From the NCBI GenBank assembly GCA_024691085.1, contig JAILNX010000021.1, positions 1 through 64,000 of the forward strand: DNA of 64,000 bases, given 5' to 3'. The DNA is from Clostridiales bacterium. Its GTDB lineage: Bacteria > Bacillota > Clostridia > Christensenellales > CAG-138. How positions within the stretch are numbered: the first letter of the stretch is position 1; the number at the start of each line of letters is the position of its first letter. Positions 35,167-44,164 of the stretch are shown here, piece after piece. The notes under the pieces were generated by a model that was not told the DNA's origin, did not search any database, and saw only the letters and a list, made by a program, of their open reading frames with translations. Position numbers and translations under genes: made by a program.

Positions 35167-35243
35167 AGCACAATCTCCTGTTTGGTTATTCTTTGTAACT
35201 GTTTTCAATGATACAATAACACCAAGTGCGAAATGTGTATAGA

Positions 35244-35336
35244 TTATACATTCCTCGTTAATAAATCAGCAATTGTTGTCATCGCTTCCGTAATCATGGA
35301 AAAACCCTTTCCTTCAATCTCCGTTTTCTTATTCAT
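35244..35336 (-). CDS. Possible 30-residue leader peptide
   Basis: A short frame from ATG 35336 with AGAGG five bases upstream, ending 78 bases before the DUF1016 start codon. The product has a charged N-terminal third and a more neutral remainder. It could be a leader peptide or chance. Apart from it and the hsdS fragment, the 35167-35469 gap shows nothing else. Confidence 0.3.
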   Translation of the reverse strand: MNKKTEIEGKGFSMITEAMTTIADLLTRNV

Positions 35337-35386
35337 AATACCTCTTTTGTCATTGTGCACATCGTTTCTGATGTTCTCTTAGTCTA

Positions 35387-35470
35387 TTACAGCCTTTCGC
35401 ACAGGGGCAGGAGTTCGTTAAGCCGGGCGACGATGCGCTGCTGCTCGGAAGACGCCAAGCGCCGTATCAC
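35387..35470 (-). pseudogene. hsdS: 3' fragment of a type I specificity gene (hsdS), copy A
   Basis: From GTG 35470, overlapping the DUF2971 stop codon by one base, 27 codons run to TAA. Residues EQQRIVARLNELLPLCERL are the hallmark C-terminal helix of HsdS specificity subunits. The rest of hsdS is absent. It is about 87 percent identical in DNA over about 55 bases to copy B at 36374 (counted by eye). Confidence 0.75.
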
Positions 35471-36372
35471 TAAAAAGATAGAATCGGTTTCTTGTTCAGC
35501 TTATACTCTGCCGCGTCTTTTTCCATTCTGTAAAGCGTGATTCTTCTTTCCTTGCAGATTTCCGTTACCTTTGCCGAAAATTCATCCGAAGCTTCGCAGC
35601 CGAGTATCACGGCATGGGGTTTGATGGACGGGAGAAGCGCACCGTGCTTTTCGGCGTTCCATGCGCTGCCGCAAGCGGAGGCATCCCGGATAATTCGCCA
35701 CTCTTTTTCATAGCTCCATTCTGGAGACTTGGTCAGCAGTGTTTCAATCAAAAACTCCATTATCCTCGGACGTTCGCCAACAATGTCATCCAAGCTCAAA
35801 CCCGGTCTTTTATCATCATAAAGAACCGGCGCGGGCGAGAACTTAAGCTGCTTATTAAACTCAAGGAATTCATATTCTGCACACATTCACTTATGGTGTT
35901 GAGCATAATGAGCCCACATAAGCAGAGAGCTGTCGCTTTCGCTGAAGCACGAAATGCCTTTACGCAGTCGAAGAATATGCAGACTATCACAAAAAGCATT
36001 CAGTAGACTTTTCGCATTGGTTCCAGCGGTCTCCCATTCGGGACGGTCCTTGCTCAAATCGGCAGTTTCTTGCAGGTGTGCAAGCATATCCGTTAGAACT
36101 CTATCCTTATTCACAGGAAAGTCAACGTCAAAAACATCATTGAAGTTTGCAGGAGAATCATACCACATCGTATCGTCAGCAAGATTTGCAATGCTATAAT
36201 CGCTAACCGGACAATACTTGTAGATAAGCTGCGGCGCAAGATTCCGGTATATGTATTCGCCTCTCTCGTGGTCGTTTGGGGAATCTAAACCACAAAGGAC
36301 TTTGCAGTATAATGCACGAAGTTCTTTTTTCCAAGTTTCTTGTCTGTCATTAAATTGTTCCATCGATATCAC
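35470..36372 (-). pseudogene. DUF2971 protein gene interrupted by an in-frame UGA
   Basis: Two same-frame pieces are separated only by TGA at 35887-35889. The first piece (to SLLMWAHYAQHHK) and the second (from MCAEYEF to the end) join as a complete DUF2971 protein of about 300 residues. In the family the sequence reads HYAxxHKGxCLxY, so the stop replaces the conserved glycine, a one-base change from GGA. YKYCPVSDYSIAN, SPANFNDVFDVDFP and EWSYEKEWRII are other family segments. DUF2971 genes are common in defence islands but lack a clear function. The start is GTG 36372 or ATG 36363. Mutation or sequencing error are both possible. Confidence 0.85.
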
Positions 36373-36373
36373 T

Positions 36374-36460
36374 TCATTTCAACCTTTCGCATGGGGGCAG
36401 GAGTTCGTTAAGACGGGCGACGATGCGCTTTTGCTTGGCGAGCTTTTTGAAAAGTATCAT
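36374..36460 (-). pseudogene. hsdS: 3' fragment of a type I specificity gene (hsdS), copy B
   Basis: From ATG 36460, overlapping the helicase stop (ATGA), 28 codons run to TGA. Residues LAKQKRIVARLNELLPPCER match the HsdS C-terminus. It lies between the helicase gene and the DUF2971 gene on the same strand. Copy A has the same position behind the DUF2971 gene. Confidence 0.75.
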
Positions 36461-39400
36461 GCTATTGATAGTACTCCGTTGGTTTCCTTCAGCATGCCGT
36501 TTCTCTTTAGCAAATCGACGGCCAGATCATATCTTTCAACGATGGATTCGCCTGTTCTGCTGAAGCCGAGCAGATTCGTCATTGTTTTATATAGGCCGTC
36601 TTTTGTAATTGAGACGTTTTGCTTGACTAAAGTGAAGACTCCATCCGCGAGCTCTTCTACGGCGATGTACTGAATATCACGCCGGTCGCCGGGAATGCGC
36701 AGCCGGATCTTGTTCATTTCGGAAAGATATAAGAATCCGTTTTTGCGAACTATGCCGTATCTTTCGCATGCCTGCATCTTCTCATGGTATTTATCGCGTA
36801 CAAGGTTCGTCACTTTTTCTCTTCCGAACAAAGAAACGATCCTCTTCAGCAGATATTCCTCCGAAAGCGGAGCTTCTCTATTTAAAATCTCCTTTACTGC
36901 TGAGGGAAAGCTGTAATGAAACCTATCAAAAACATCCAATGCGTCAAGCTGTTTATACTTTGGAAAATCGGAGCTTTTCTCTATTTTCTCCTCCGCAAAC
37001 CTGCTTTGACTATCACTTGCGGTATCGACTTCCGCCCCCGAATTATTGTCGTCGATCTCTTCTCCCATGACTCGTCTTCTTACAGCTTCTCTAGCGATCC
37101 TGAGGAGGTTTTCCTTCTCAACGGCATTATTCTTATACCAGTCGGTCGACCAGATCCTGTAGAACTGCCAGCCCATGTTTTCAAGCACTCTCTGCCTCAA
37201 GCTGTCGCGATCCCTTGCATTCTTCGACGCATGATAAGACGCGCCGTCGCATTCAACGGCAAGAACATAATTGGAGCTTCCGGGCAGTCTAATTCCCATA
37301 TCGATCTTGAAACCGGAGCATCCAATCTGCGTATCGACGGTGAAGCCTTTATCGCGCAGGAATTCGCAGACCTCAAGCTCAAAGTCTGAGTCGAAAGAGT
37401 CTTCGGATCGAACGGTAATACCCCTTTCCAGTGCAGTCTCTCCATTCTGAGCATAGTCAAGATATGCGCGAAGAAGCCTTGCGCCTTCCGAACCGGCACC
37501 CTTGAGATCGATATCCGTATAAACTATTGACGAAACAAGCTGAACATTATCCTTTGCTCTTGTTACGGCAACATTGAGCCTTCGCTCGCCACCCTCCCTG
37601 TTCAGAGGGCCGAAGTTGTTGATGAATCGGCCTTGACTGTCTCTTGCATAAGCAACGCTGAAAATAATGGTATCTCTTTCATCACCCTGAACGGTTTCCA
37701 GGTTCTTTATGAAGAAAGGTTCGGGCCTGTCCGAACTGAAGAACCATTCAATGGAAGGATTCGATTCGCGGCGCCTTGAAAGCAGCTTGTCGATCAAGTT
37801 CTGCTGAGCTGCGGAGAAAGCAACGACTCCGAGGCTGCGTTTCGGATACTCGGCAATGTTTTGATAAATGAGGTCAACAATGAACTCGGCTTCGGCCCTG
37901 TTGGTCTTTGTTCTTCTGTCAAACACTCCGTCAACGCGGTAGAAGTCGACTCCAATACCCTTGTGATCAGCCGAAGCTGACGGGAACGTAACAAGCTTGT
38001 TATTATAGAAATTCAAATTAGAGAACGCGATAAGCTGCTCATAATGGCTTCTGTAATGCCACGCAAGCCTTTCCGTGTTGAAGACTGAGCTGCCGATATC
38101 AAGAAGTGACTCGAAATCGGTCACATCTCCGACCTCCTCATCTTCGTCTTCGTCATTATCCATACTCGAGGTAAAGAAATTGCTTGGCGGCATCTGCCTT
38201 GAATCGCCTACTACAATCAGCTGAGCACCCCTGTACACCGCACCTATTGCGTCCTGCGGGAAAATCTGAGACGCCTCGTCAAACACAACTGTGTCAAAGC
38301 TGATTTTTTCGGGGTCGAGGAAGGTGCTTACGCTCAGAGGAGACATCATAAAGCAAGGCTTCAAAAGCTGAGCAAGCTCGGCTGTTTCGGACAGCAGCTT
38401 CCTTATGGGCATCTTCTTTCGTTTTTTCTGTCCCTCTCTTCTGAGCACAGCAACCGAACTTCCCCCGGCAACCATAGAAAGATCCGGCCTTTTTTGAGAA
38501 AGCGCGGCTTTGATCTGCAGCTTGCTGATCTCGTACTGCAAAGCATCTTTACTGCAGAACTCTTTTACAGCTTGATCCTGCCGTATCCTTGAGAACGATT
38601 TGAGTTCAGGAGAGGAAAACAATATTGCTTCTATCCAGTTTTCGTAATACTGCCTGCGGAAAGAACCTACAATCTCCTCCGGTGCAAGCTCGTTTTCAAT
38701 AGCCAAATCGATGAATCCCAGAAGATCGAAGCTGTTTGCCCGATATAACAATTCCGAAAAAGCTATCCAGTTGCTCAGCTTACCAAAGTTGCGGAGACAA
38801 CCTTCGATCTTTCGGATGCAGTAATCATAGCTGTCTTTTTCAAGATCCAGAATATTACTTGCAAAGAGCTGAGAGACACGCGCTTTTGCGTCGGAAACCG
38901 AGCTTATATCTTCTTCGAGAGTTTCCGAATCGTCTTTGAACCCCTTTTTAAGTTCAACAAACTTTTCGAAGCTTTCCGACGGAAGAGACCCATAGGAACA
39001 GCGGTCATAATCATAGCATTTTCTCAGATCGTCCAAAGCAATAAACACCGCTTCCCAATCGGTATCAACGCCCTTGTAACATGAACCGAGATATCCTGCA
39101 GCCTGGGTCTCGATTTCATCAAAGACCTTTTTCGCAGCCTGCATCTTTTTCAGGCTGTCGGAAAGCGCAACCGCATCTTTATACGACGGCTTGCTGTTAG
39201 AAACAGAATACTGTTTGAGCCTTGCAATGAGCTGTTTATACTCGCCGCTGAACAGTCTCGAAATACCCGAACGATACTTTTCGGTTAATTGTGAATGCAG
39301 CTCCGCCCCGGAAAGCTCTGAAAGAATACCCGGAGTGTACCTCTCGAGTATTCTGTCTCTTTCAGGCACTATCTCCTTACATAGATTTCTCATCCTGCCA

Positions 39401-41112
39401 AGTATCGGGAAAGCATGATCGAACTTGCTTTTTGTGAGCAGCGCCGGCGTGACAGCATCGGAACCTGCGGAGAACTCAAGGAAAGAACGCAGCCATACAG
39501 TATCGGAAAAGTTCAAATCCGGAGTTTCATATTTGGTTTTTATTTCCGCTGTCTTGCTTTTAAGCGAGCAGTATCCTTCCAACAGCTTTTCAAGATCTGT
39601 TTTTAGCGTAATCTGCTCTTCATAATCTATATCTTCCTTGATAAAACCGTACCAACTGTTCTCCCTGTAATTGGCCCCGATAGACGGGATATACTCAACA
39701 TATTGCTCAAGCGTTTTAATTGCGGCAAGGAACCATTCCTCGCCCTTATTTTCAATATCCTTTAGTCTGAAATGTATTTCCGGGAAGCCCCTGTCTGAAG
39801 AATACAGTTCAAAGAGCTGATACAAGGATTTGTTGACGGGAGATCTGTTCGCATGCAAAGCTTTCTCGTATTCGTCAAGCTTTGAAAGGGCCTCCTTTTT
39901 GCGTCTAATCTCGTCAAAAGCACCCCTTGGATAGCGGATCGGAGCCGCTTCGAGAGTCCTGTTCAGTTCATTTATTACAACATTCTTATTAGCTTTATGA
40001 CTGTGCAGCTCAAGACAAAAATCCGAAAGGCCGGCTTTTTTCAGCTTCTCATAAACAACGTTCAAAGCGGCTTGCTTTTCAGAAACAAAGAGGACCTTTT
40101 TTCCATCATGGAGGCACTCGGCTATTATATTTGTAATTGTTTGGCTTTTCCCTGTACCCGGCGGTCCCTGGAGGACAAAGCTTTTTCCGCTCTTTGCCAT
40201 TTCGATCGCTTCGATTTGGCTGGAATCGGCATCGACAACGGTATGCAGATCAACAAGAGGATTCTCGACAATGCCTCTGACATCATCCGTCGAAAAGCCC
40301 ACTTCTTCGGGAATGCTCTCACCGATCAGAGCTCTGACGTTTGAGTTTTTAAGAATCTGTTCGGCATTGTTTTTCAGATCTTCATACATATTGATCTTCA
40401 GGAAAGAGAAGATTCCCAGCTTACACTCGTTGAGTACCTTCCACCCCAATTTGCTTACAACCGAACTTACCTTGGAATAATAACTCTCTAGAGTTTCGCC
40501 GTCTTCATACTCCGGGAGCTCGATACCGTAATCCGACTTTATACGATAGTTGAATGTGGGATTTATTACCAAGTCATCATCGCTTATCTCGATTTTTACC
40601 GGATCAAGCACCGAGCCGGTGATTATATTAACGTGAACGAGAATAAGCGGCGCACGGTAAACGATATCAGAGCCGGTTTTTTCCGTCCATTCCAAAAATC
40701 CGAAAACGAGATAAGCAACATTCAGGCCCGTCTCTTCCTGTATCAGCTGAGCTTTTTTTGCTATGTTTTTGACAGCTGTTATTGGATTTGGAGTTTGGGA
40801 ATAGAACAGAAGCCTTCCTCCGCTCATTCTCTGCGAATAATACCGAATATGATCGGCTTTACTTAACCGCGCGTCTTTGTTTGCAGAAAACAGACTGGTT
40901 TGGAGATCGGTATCGGAATCCTCGTCGGGGATGTGAGGATCATAGACGTCAAAGGCATGCCCGACAGAGCATTTTGAAAATACAGCTTCACAATTTGGGA
41001 ATACAACTTCAGCAGTTGAAGCCTTTGTATCCTTGAAACTGATAAGATTGTTCCTTTTTCCCGTATCGAGCAGTTTCTCCGCCCAGCGATCCAGCTTTTT
41101 TCTATCTGCCAT
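36457..41112 (-). CDS. DUF4011 / SF1 helicase / Vsr-like nuclease / DUF3320 protein (putative defence)
   Basis: 1551 residues. The order is a DUF4011-like N-terminus (DTGKRNNLISFKD), Walker A GPPGTGKSQTITNI near residue 320, a long insert (about 400-880), Walker B FDEASQIFPQDA, motif III VGDSRQMPPS, motif V/VI regions VQGDERDTIIFS and VAVTRAKDN, then a Vsr/MTES_1575-type nuclease (FKIDMGIRLP and LAVECDGASYHAS, about 1290-1330) and a C-terminal DUF3320 domain. This architecture has been described, from memory, as a single-gene antiphage system (Hhe). Motifs look intact. It has its own promoter and is richer in A+T than the core genome. AGGTGG lies just before the ATG. Confidence 0.92.
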   Translation of the reverse strand: MADRKKLDRWAEKLLDTGKRNNLISFKDTKASTAEVVFPNCEAVFSKCSVGHAFDVYDPHIPDEDSDTDLQTSLFSANKDARLSKADHIRYYSQRMSGGRLLFYSQTPNPITAVKNIAKKAQLIQEETGLNVAYLVFGFLEWTEKTGSDIVYRAPLILVHVNIITGSVLDPVKIEISDDDLVINPTFNYRIKSDYGIELPEYEDGETLESYYSKVSSVVSKLGWKVLNECKLGIFSFLKINMYEDLKNNAEQILKNSNVRALIGESIPEEVGFSTDDVRGIVENPLVDLHTVVDADSSQIEAIEMAKSGKSFVLQGPPGTGKSQTITNIIAECLHDGKKVLFVSEKQAALNVVYEKLKKAGLSDFCLELHSHKANKNVVINELNRTLEAAPIRYPRGAFDEIRRKKEALSKLDEYEKALHANRSPVNKSLYQLFELYSSDRGFPEIHFRLKDIENKGEEWFLAAIKTLEQYVEYIPSIGANYRENSWYGFIKEDIDYEEQITLKTDLEKLLEGYCSLKSKTAEIKTKYETPDLNFSDTVWLRSFLEFSAGSDAVTPALLTKSKFDHAFPILGRMRNLCKEIVPERDRILERYTPGILSELSGAELHSQLTEKYRSGISRLFSGEYKQLIARLKQYSVSNSKPSYKDAVALSDSLKKMQAAKKVFDEIETQAAGYLGSCYKGVDTDWEAVFIALDDLRKCYDYDRCSYGSLPSESFEKFVELKKGFKDDSETLEEDISSVSDAKARVSQLFASNILDLEKDSYDYCIRKIEGCLRNFGKLSNWIAFSELLYRANSFDLLGFIDLAIENELAPEEIVGSFRRQYYENWIEAILFSSPELKSFSRIRQDQAVKEFCSKDALQYEISKLQIKAALSQKRPDLSMVAGGSSVAVLRREGQKKRKKMPIRKLLSETAELAQLLKPCFMMSPLSVSTFLDPEKISFDTVVFDEASQIFPQDAIGAVYRGAQLIVVGDSRQMPPSNFFTSSMDNDEDEDEEVGDVTDFESLLDIGSSVFNTERLAWHYRSHYEQLIAFSNLNFYNNKLVTFPSASADHKGIGVDFYRVDGVFDRRTKTNRAEAEFIVDLIYQNIAEYPKRSLGVVAFSAAQQNLIDKLLSRRRESNPSIEWFFSSDRPEPFFIKNLETVQGDERDTIIFSVAYARDSQGRFINNFGPLNREGGERRLNVAVTRAKDNVQLVSSIVYTDIDLKGAGSEGARLLRAYLDYAQNGETALERGITVRSEDSFDSDFELEVCEFLRDKGFTVDTQIGCSGFKIDMGIRLPGSSNYVLAVECDGASYHASKNARDRDSLRQRVLENMGWQFYRIWSTDWYKNNAVEKENLLRIAREAVRRRVMGEEIDDNNSGAEVDTASDSQSRFAEEKIEKSSDFPKYKQLDALDVFDRFHYSFPSAVKEILNREAPLSEEYLLKRIVSLFGREKVTNLVRDKYHEKMQACERYGIVRKNGFLYLSEMNKIRLRIPGDRRDIQYIAVEELADGVFTLVKQNVSITKDGLYKTMTNLLGFSRTGESIVERYDLAVDLLKRNGMLKETNGVLSIA

Positions 41113-41190
41113 TTTCCACCTCGATCATCTATTCCGGCGAGCCCGGAATGCGGTTTCACAGCGCACCCAACAACTACAAATATCCACTTT

Positions 41191-41219
41191 ATTTTACCAT
41201 GTTTTTGCTTTTGTATCAA
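41191..41219 (-). promoter_or_regulatory. Promoter of the helicase gene
   Basis: On the minus strand TTGATA (41219-41214) and TAAAAT (41196-41191) are 17 bases apart, about 80 bases before the start codon. Confidence 0.65.
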
Positions 41220-41273
41220 GTCTGCAAAACATGTATCCGGGCAGTACAAGAGGCGCAGAGCTTTTTCTGCGCC

Positions 41274-41582
41274 TCAACCAATGATGTTTACTGATAGATC
41301 AGATCGCTCAGCACGAACTCTTCCGCTTTTTCTGATCCAGTTCATCTCACGCGTCCACTTCAGCTCGTCGGAGGCTTTGAGAGCCTCGTTGATACCGTCG
41401 CGTTCGCAGCACTGTCTGACGATCAGATCGTACGTTTCCTGCGCGTCGCGGTCAAGCCCGGCGAGGTAGTCCTCGAGAGTGCCGTTGAGCCGCATTGAGG
41501 TTACGACGGAGGGCTTATTGTTTTTGAGATACTGATAATGTCTGAATCCCCAGACGCCGACCTTGTCGATAGTGATTTCCAT
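41274..41582 (-). CDS. tnpV: TnpV family transposon-encoded protein
   Basis: About 102 residues. The region from LNGTLEDYLAGLDRDAQETYD through REGI-like CERDGINEALKASDELKWTREMNWIR follows the TnpV pattern (leucine-rich start, ... L..ID..A......L......EG.TE.LKA.....WV..MN.IR). TnpV is carried by Tn4451/4453-type elements and their relatives; its function is unknown. ATG 41582 has AGGAGG nine bases upstream. A 10-bp hairpin (GAGGCGCAGA/TCTGCGCCTC) starts at the stop codon and may end transcription. Confidence 0.82.
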   Translation of the reverse strand: MEITIDKVGVWGFRHYQYLKNNKPSVVTSMRLNGTLEDYLAGLDRDAQETYDLIVRQCCERDGINEALKASDELKWTREMNWIRKSGRVRAERSDLSVNIIG

Positions 41583-41625
41583 TTTGCATATCCTCCAGTT
41601 GATTTTGTTGTTCTTTTTGAGCCTG

Positions 41626-41694
41626 TTAATTCGGATACGCCATATAAACGACAAATCCGAACCCTTCGCCTACCGGCTTGAGGTTCGGATACAT
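41626..41694 (-). CDS. Possible 22-residue peptide between tRNA-Lys and tnpV
   Basis: A frame from ATG 41694, six bases after the tRNA CCA end, to TAA. The product starts MYPN and ends MAYPN, with GEGFGF in the middle. The DNA also forms an inverted repeat TCCGAACC/GGTTCGGA. There is no ribosome binding site, since the tRNA occupies the position. It is more likely the edge of the inserted element than a gene. Confidence 0.2.
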   Translation of the reverse strand: MYPNLKPVGEGFGFVVYMAYPN

Positions 41695-41700
41695 GTCGTG

Positions 41701-41776
41701 TGGTACACCTTCAGGGGCTCGAACCCTGGACACCCTGATTAAGAGTCAGGTGCTCTACCAACTGAGCTAAAGGTGC
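41701..41776 (-). tRNA. tRNA-Lys (CTT)
   Basis: 76 bases with a normal cloverleaf: acceptor GCACCTT/AAGGTGT, D-arm AGCTCAGTTGGTAGAGC, anticodon loop CTCTTAA (anticodon CTT), T-arm CCAGGGTTCGAGCCCCTG, and an encoded CCA end. It marks the right edge of the accessory island. Confidence 0.97.
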
Positions 41777-41975
41777 GTTCTTTCGTTTGCAAAGAGTATT
41801 ATACTCATAAAAAGAAAAATTGCAAGCCCTTTTTTAATATATTTGCAAAATAATCTGCCGGGCGGCCTGTCGGGCGGCGGGTTTTACGCAGTTTTTACAT
41901 ATTTTTGGTGCGTTCGTTACAATTGGTGTGTATAATAGAAGCATGAAAACCCAAGACACTGAGGAGGTGCTCATT

Positions 41976-42806
41976 ATGATAAACAGGGCAGAGATCAAGG
42001 AACGCGCAAAGAATATGTTCCAGAGCCGCTACTGGCCGAGCGTCGGGCTGTTCGCGATATTCGCGGCGCTTACCGGGTCGGTCGGCGTAGGGTTCGGCTT
42101 TACATTCAACAACGGCAGCCTGAAGGATCTGTTCGACGGCTCCGGAAACAGTATCATCCCGCCCGCCATCGCGATCGCGTTCGCGGTATTCGGTGCGATA
42201 ATGTCCTTCATGGGCATACTCTACTACATCTTCGTAGGCGGCCCGTTCACCGTATCCTCGGCCAGGACCGGGCTTAACATCTACGACGGCTCGGGCGTGA
42301 ACTTCAAGGACGTCATCTTCTGCTTCCGCGACGGGCGCTACAAGAAGTCGGTCGGCGCGATGGCGCTTTACATGCTGTTCACAATGCTCGCGTGCTTCGT
42401 CGTGATGATCCCTCTTATGGTGATCGCGATCGCTGCGGGCGTGATCATTGCGAATAACCTTGAGCTGAGCGAATGGGCGTTGGCTGCGATGATCGCGCTC
42501 TTCGGAGTGATCGCCGGCCTCGGCTCGTCCGTTCCCGCCGTCATCGTGAGCGAGGGCCTTTCGCTGACGCCCTACCTCGTAGCGGACGAGGGGCTTTCCG
42601 GCATGAACGCGATCAGAAGGTCGTGGGAGATCATGCGCGGACACAAGTGGGAACGCTTCGTACTCGAGCTTTCGTTCCTCGGCTGGGGCATTCTTACCGT
42701 GCTCACCTGGGGCATTGTCGGCATCTTCTTTGTAAATCCGTACATGAACGTCACCTACGCGGGCTACTACCGCGAGCTTACAAGGGGCGAGATAACCGAA
42801 TACTGA
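41976..42806 (+). CDS. DUF975 family membrane protein
   Basis: 276 residues with about six membrane helices. MINRAEIKERAKNMFQSRYW at the start, SARTGLNIYDG in the middle and NAIRRSWEIMRGHKWERFVLELSFLGW followed by FFVNPYMNVTYAGYYREL at the end are diagnostic of DUF975, a family of unknown role common in Bacillota. ATG 41976 has GAGGAGG nine bases upstream; an earlier in-frame ATG at 41928 lacks one. A TATAAT at 41933-41938 may be its -10 box, without a good -35. Confidence 0.92.
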   Translation: MINRAEIKERAKNMFQSRYWPSVGLFAIFAALTGSVGVGFGFTFNNGSLKDLFDGSGNSIIPPAIAIAFAVFGAIMSFMGILYYIFVGGPFTVSSARTGLNIYDGSGVNFKDVIFCFRDGRYKKSVGAMALYMLFTMLACFVVMIPLMVIAIAAGVIIANNLELSEWALAAMIALFGVIAGLGSSVPAVIVSEGLSLTPYLVADEGLSGMNAIRRSWEIMRGHKWERFVLELSFLGWGILTVLTWGIVGIFFVNPYMNVTYAGYYRELTRGEITEY

Positions 42807-42818
42807 TGTGAATATGTT

Positions 42819-42850
42819 AAAAGGCTCCTTCTCACGAAGGAGCCTTTTTC
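42819..42850. terminator. Bidirectional terminator
   Basis: AAAAGGCTCCTTC and GAAGGAGCCTTTT with a short loop, between the convergent DUF975 and aminopeptidase genes. Confidence 0.85.
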
Positions 42851-42858
42851 CGTTTGAG

Positions 42859-44163
42859 TTATCCTATGAAGAATTCGCCGTCGCCCGCGACGGAGATATG
42901 CGTGTTGTAGAACGCCTTCATGCCGCCGACCATATAGTCAACGTCCTTCGCGCCGGCTGTCTCGCAGGGGGAGTGCATGGCGAGCTGGGCGAGGCCGATG
43001 TCGACCGTGTTGATCGAGACGTGCGAGCCGGAGATATTGCCGAGCGTGCCGCCGCCCGCGACGTCGGAGCGGTTCGCGAAGTGCTGGCAGGGGATACCGT
43101 TATCCTTCAAGAGCTTGTGGAATATCGCCGCGGACACGCCGTCGGTGGTGTAGCGCTGGTTGGCGTTGAACTTTATCACGATGCCCTCGTTCATGAACAC
43201 GCAGTTCTCGGCGTCGGTCTTTTCGGGGTGGTTGGGATGCACGGCGTGCGCGTTGTCGGCGGAAAGCATGAACGACGCCGCGAGCGCGCGGTAAACGTCC
43301 TCCTTCTCCTTGTTAAGAGCGATGAACACGCGCTTTATGACGTCGCGAAGGAAGGTGGAGTCCGCGCCCTGCTTCGTGCCGGAGCCGACCTCCTCGTTGT
43401 CGAACACGCAGAGCATGTTTATGCCGCGGGAGGGTTTCTCTGCGGCGAGGAAGGCCTTAAGTCCCGACCACGCGCACTCGAGGTCGTCAAGGCGCGGGGA
43501 GAGTATGTACTCGCCGTCGTGACCGACTACGGTGCCCTTTATGCGGGGATAGAGGAAGAGGTCGTTTCCGAGCACGTCCTCCCCGGGAACGCCTGCGGTC
43601 TCGGCGATGAGCTTTTTAAAGCCGTCCTTCGCGGTACCGTCGCCGAAGAGGGGCATCATATCGGTCTGCGCATTGTATTTGAAGCCGTCGTTTACCTCGC
43701 GGTTCATGTGGATGGCGACGTTCGGTATGACCAGAAGATCGCGGTCAACGTCGATGAGCCTGGCCTCCACGCCCTTTTCGGTGCGGACGAGCACGCGTCC
43801 CGCCACGGAGAGGGGACGGTCGAACCACGGCGCGAAGAGCATGCCGCCGTATTTCTCAACGTTCAGCTGGGTGTACTTGCCGCGGACGGAGAGCTCGGCG
43901 TTCTCCTTGATCTTGAACGCGGGGGAGTCGGAGTGCGCCGCGATAATGCGCAGGGAATCGGCCTCCCCGGGTACGGTGAACGCGATCACGGAGCTCATGT
44001 TGCGCGTGACGAAATAGCTCTTTCCGGCTGAAAGCTCCCACTTATCCCCCTCGGCAAGGCGGATCGCGCCGGAGGCCTCAAGCTCCGAAGCGACGTTTTT
44101 CACCGCGTGGAATGCGGTCGGGGACTTTTCGATAAAGGTCAGAAGGTTCTTGATGCTATCCAT
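42859..44163 (-). CDS. M18 family aminopeptidase
   Basis: 434 residues. M18 peptidases are dodecameric di-metal aminopeptidases that remove acidic or other N-terminal residues. AAHSDSPAFKIK carries the first metal ligands, SPRLDDLECAW and CVFDNEEVGSGTKQGA supply the bridging Asp and the catalytic Glu pair, and the C-terminal GSHVSINTVDIGLAQLAMHS provides the last His ligand. All appear intact. It starts one base before the end of the ATP-grasp gene on the same strand, so it may be the last gene of the alaS-led run. Confidence 0.95.
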   Translation of the reverse strand: MDSIKNLLTFIEKSPTAFHAVKNVASELEASGAIRLAEGDKWELSAGKSYFVTRNMSSVIAFTVPGEADSLRIIAAHSDSPAFKIKENAELSVRGKYTQLNVEKYGGMLFAPWFDRPLSVAGRVLVRTEKGVEARLIDVDRDLLVIPNVAIHMNREVNDGFKYNAQTDMMPLFGDGTAKDGFKKLIAETAGVPGEDVLGNDLFLYPRIKGTVVGHDGEYILSPRLDDLECAWSGLKAFLAAEKPSRGINMLCVFDNEEVGSGTKQGADSTFLRDVIKRVFIALNKEKEDVYRALAASFMLSADNAHAVHPNHPEKTDAENCVFMNEGIVIKFNANQRYTTDGVSAAIFHKLLKDNGIPCQHFANRSDVAGGGTLGNISGSHVSINTVDIGLAQLAMHSPCETAGAKDVDYMVGGMKAFYNTHISVAGDGEFFIG

Positions 44164-44164
44164 A

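Noticed and set aside
35887..35889. UGA read as glycine or selenocysteine
   Set aside because: Many genes here end in TGA, and no SECIS-like hairpin follows; a nonsense mutation is simpler.
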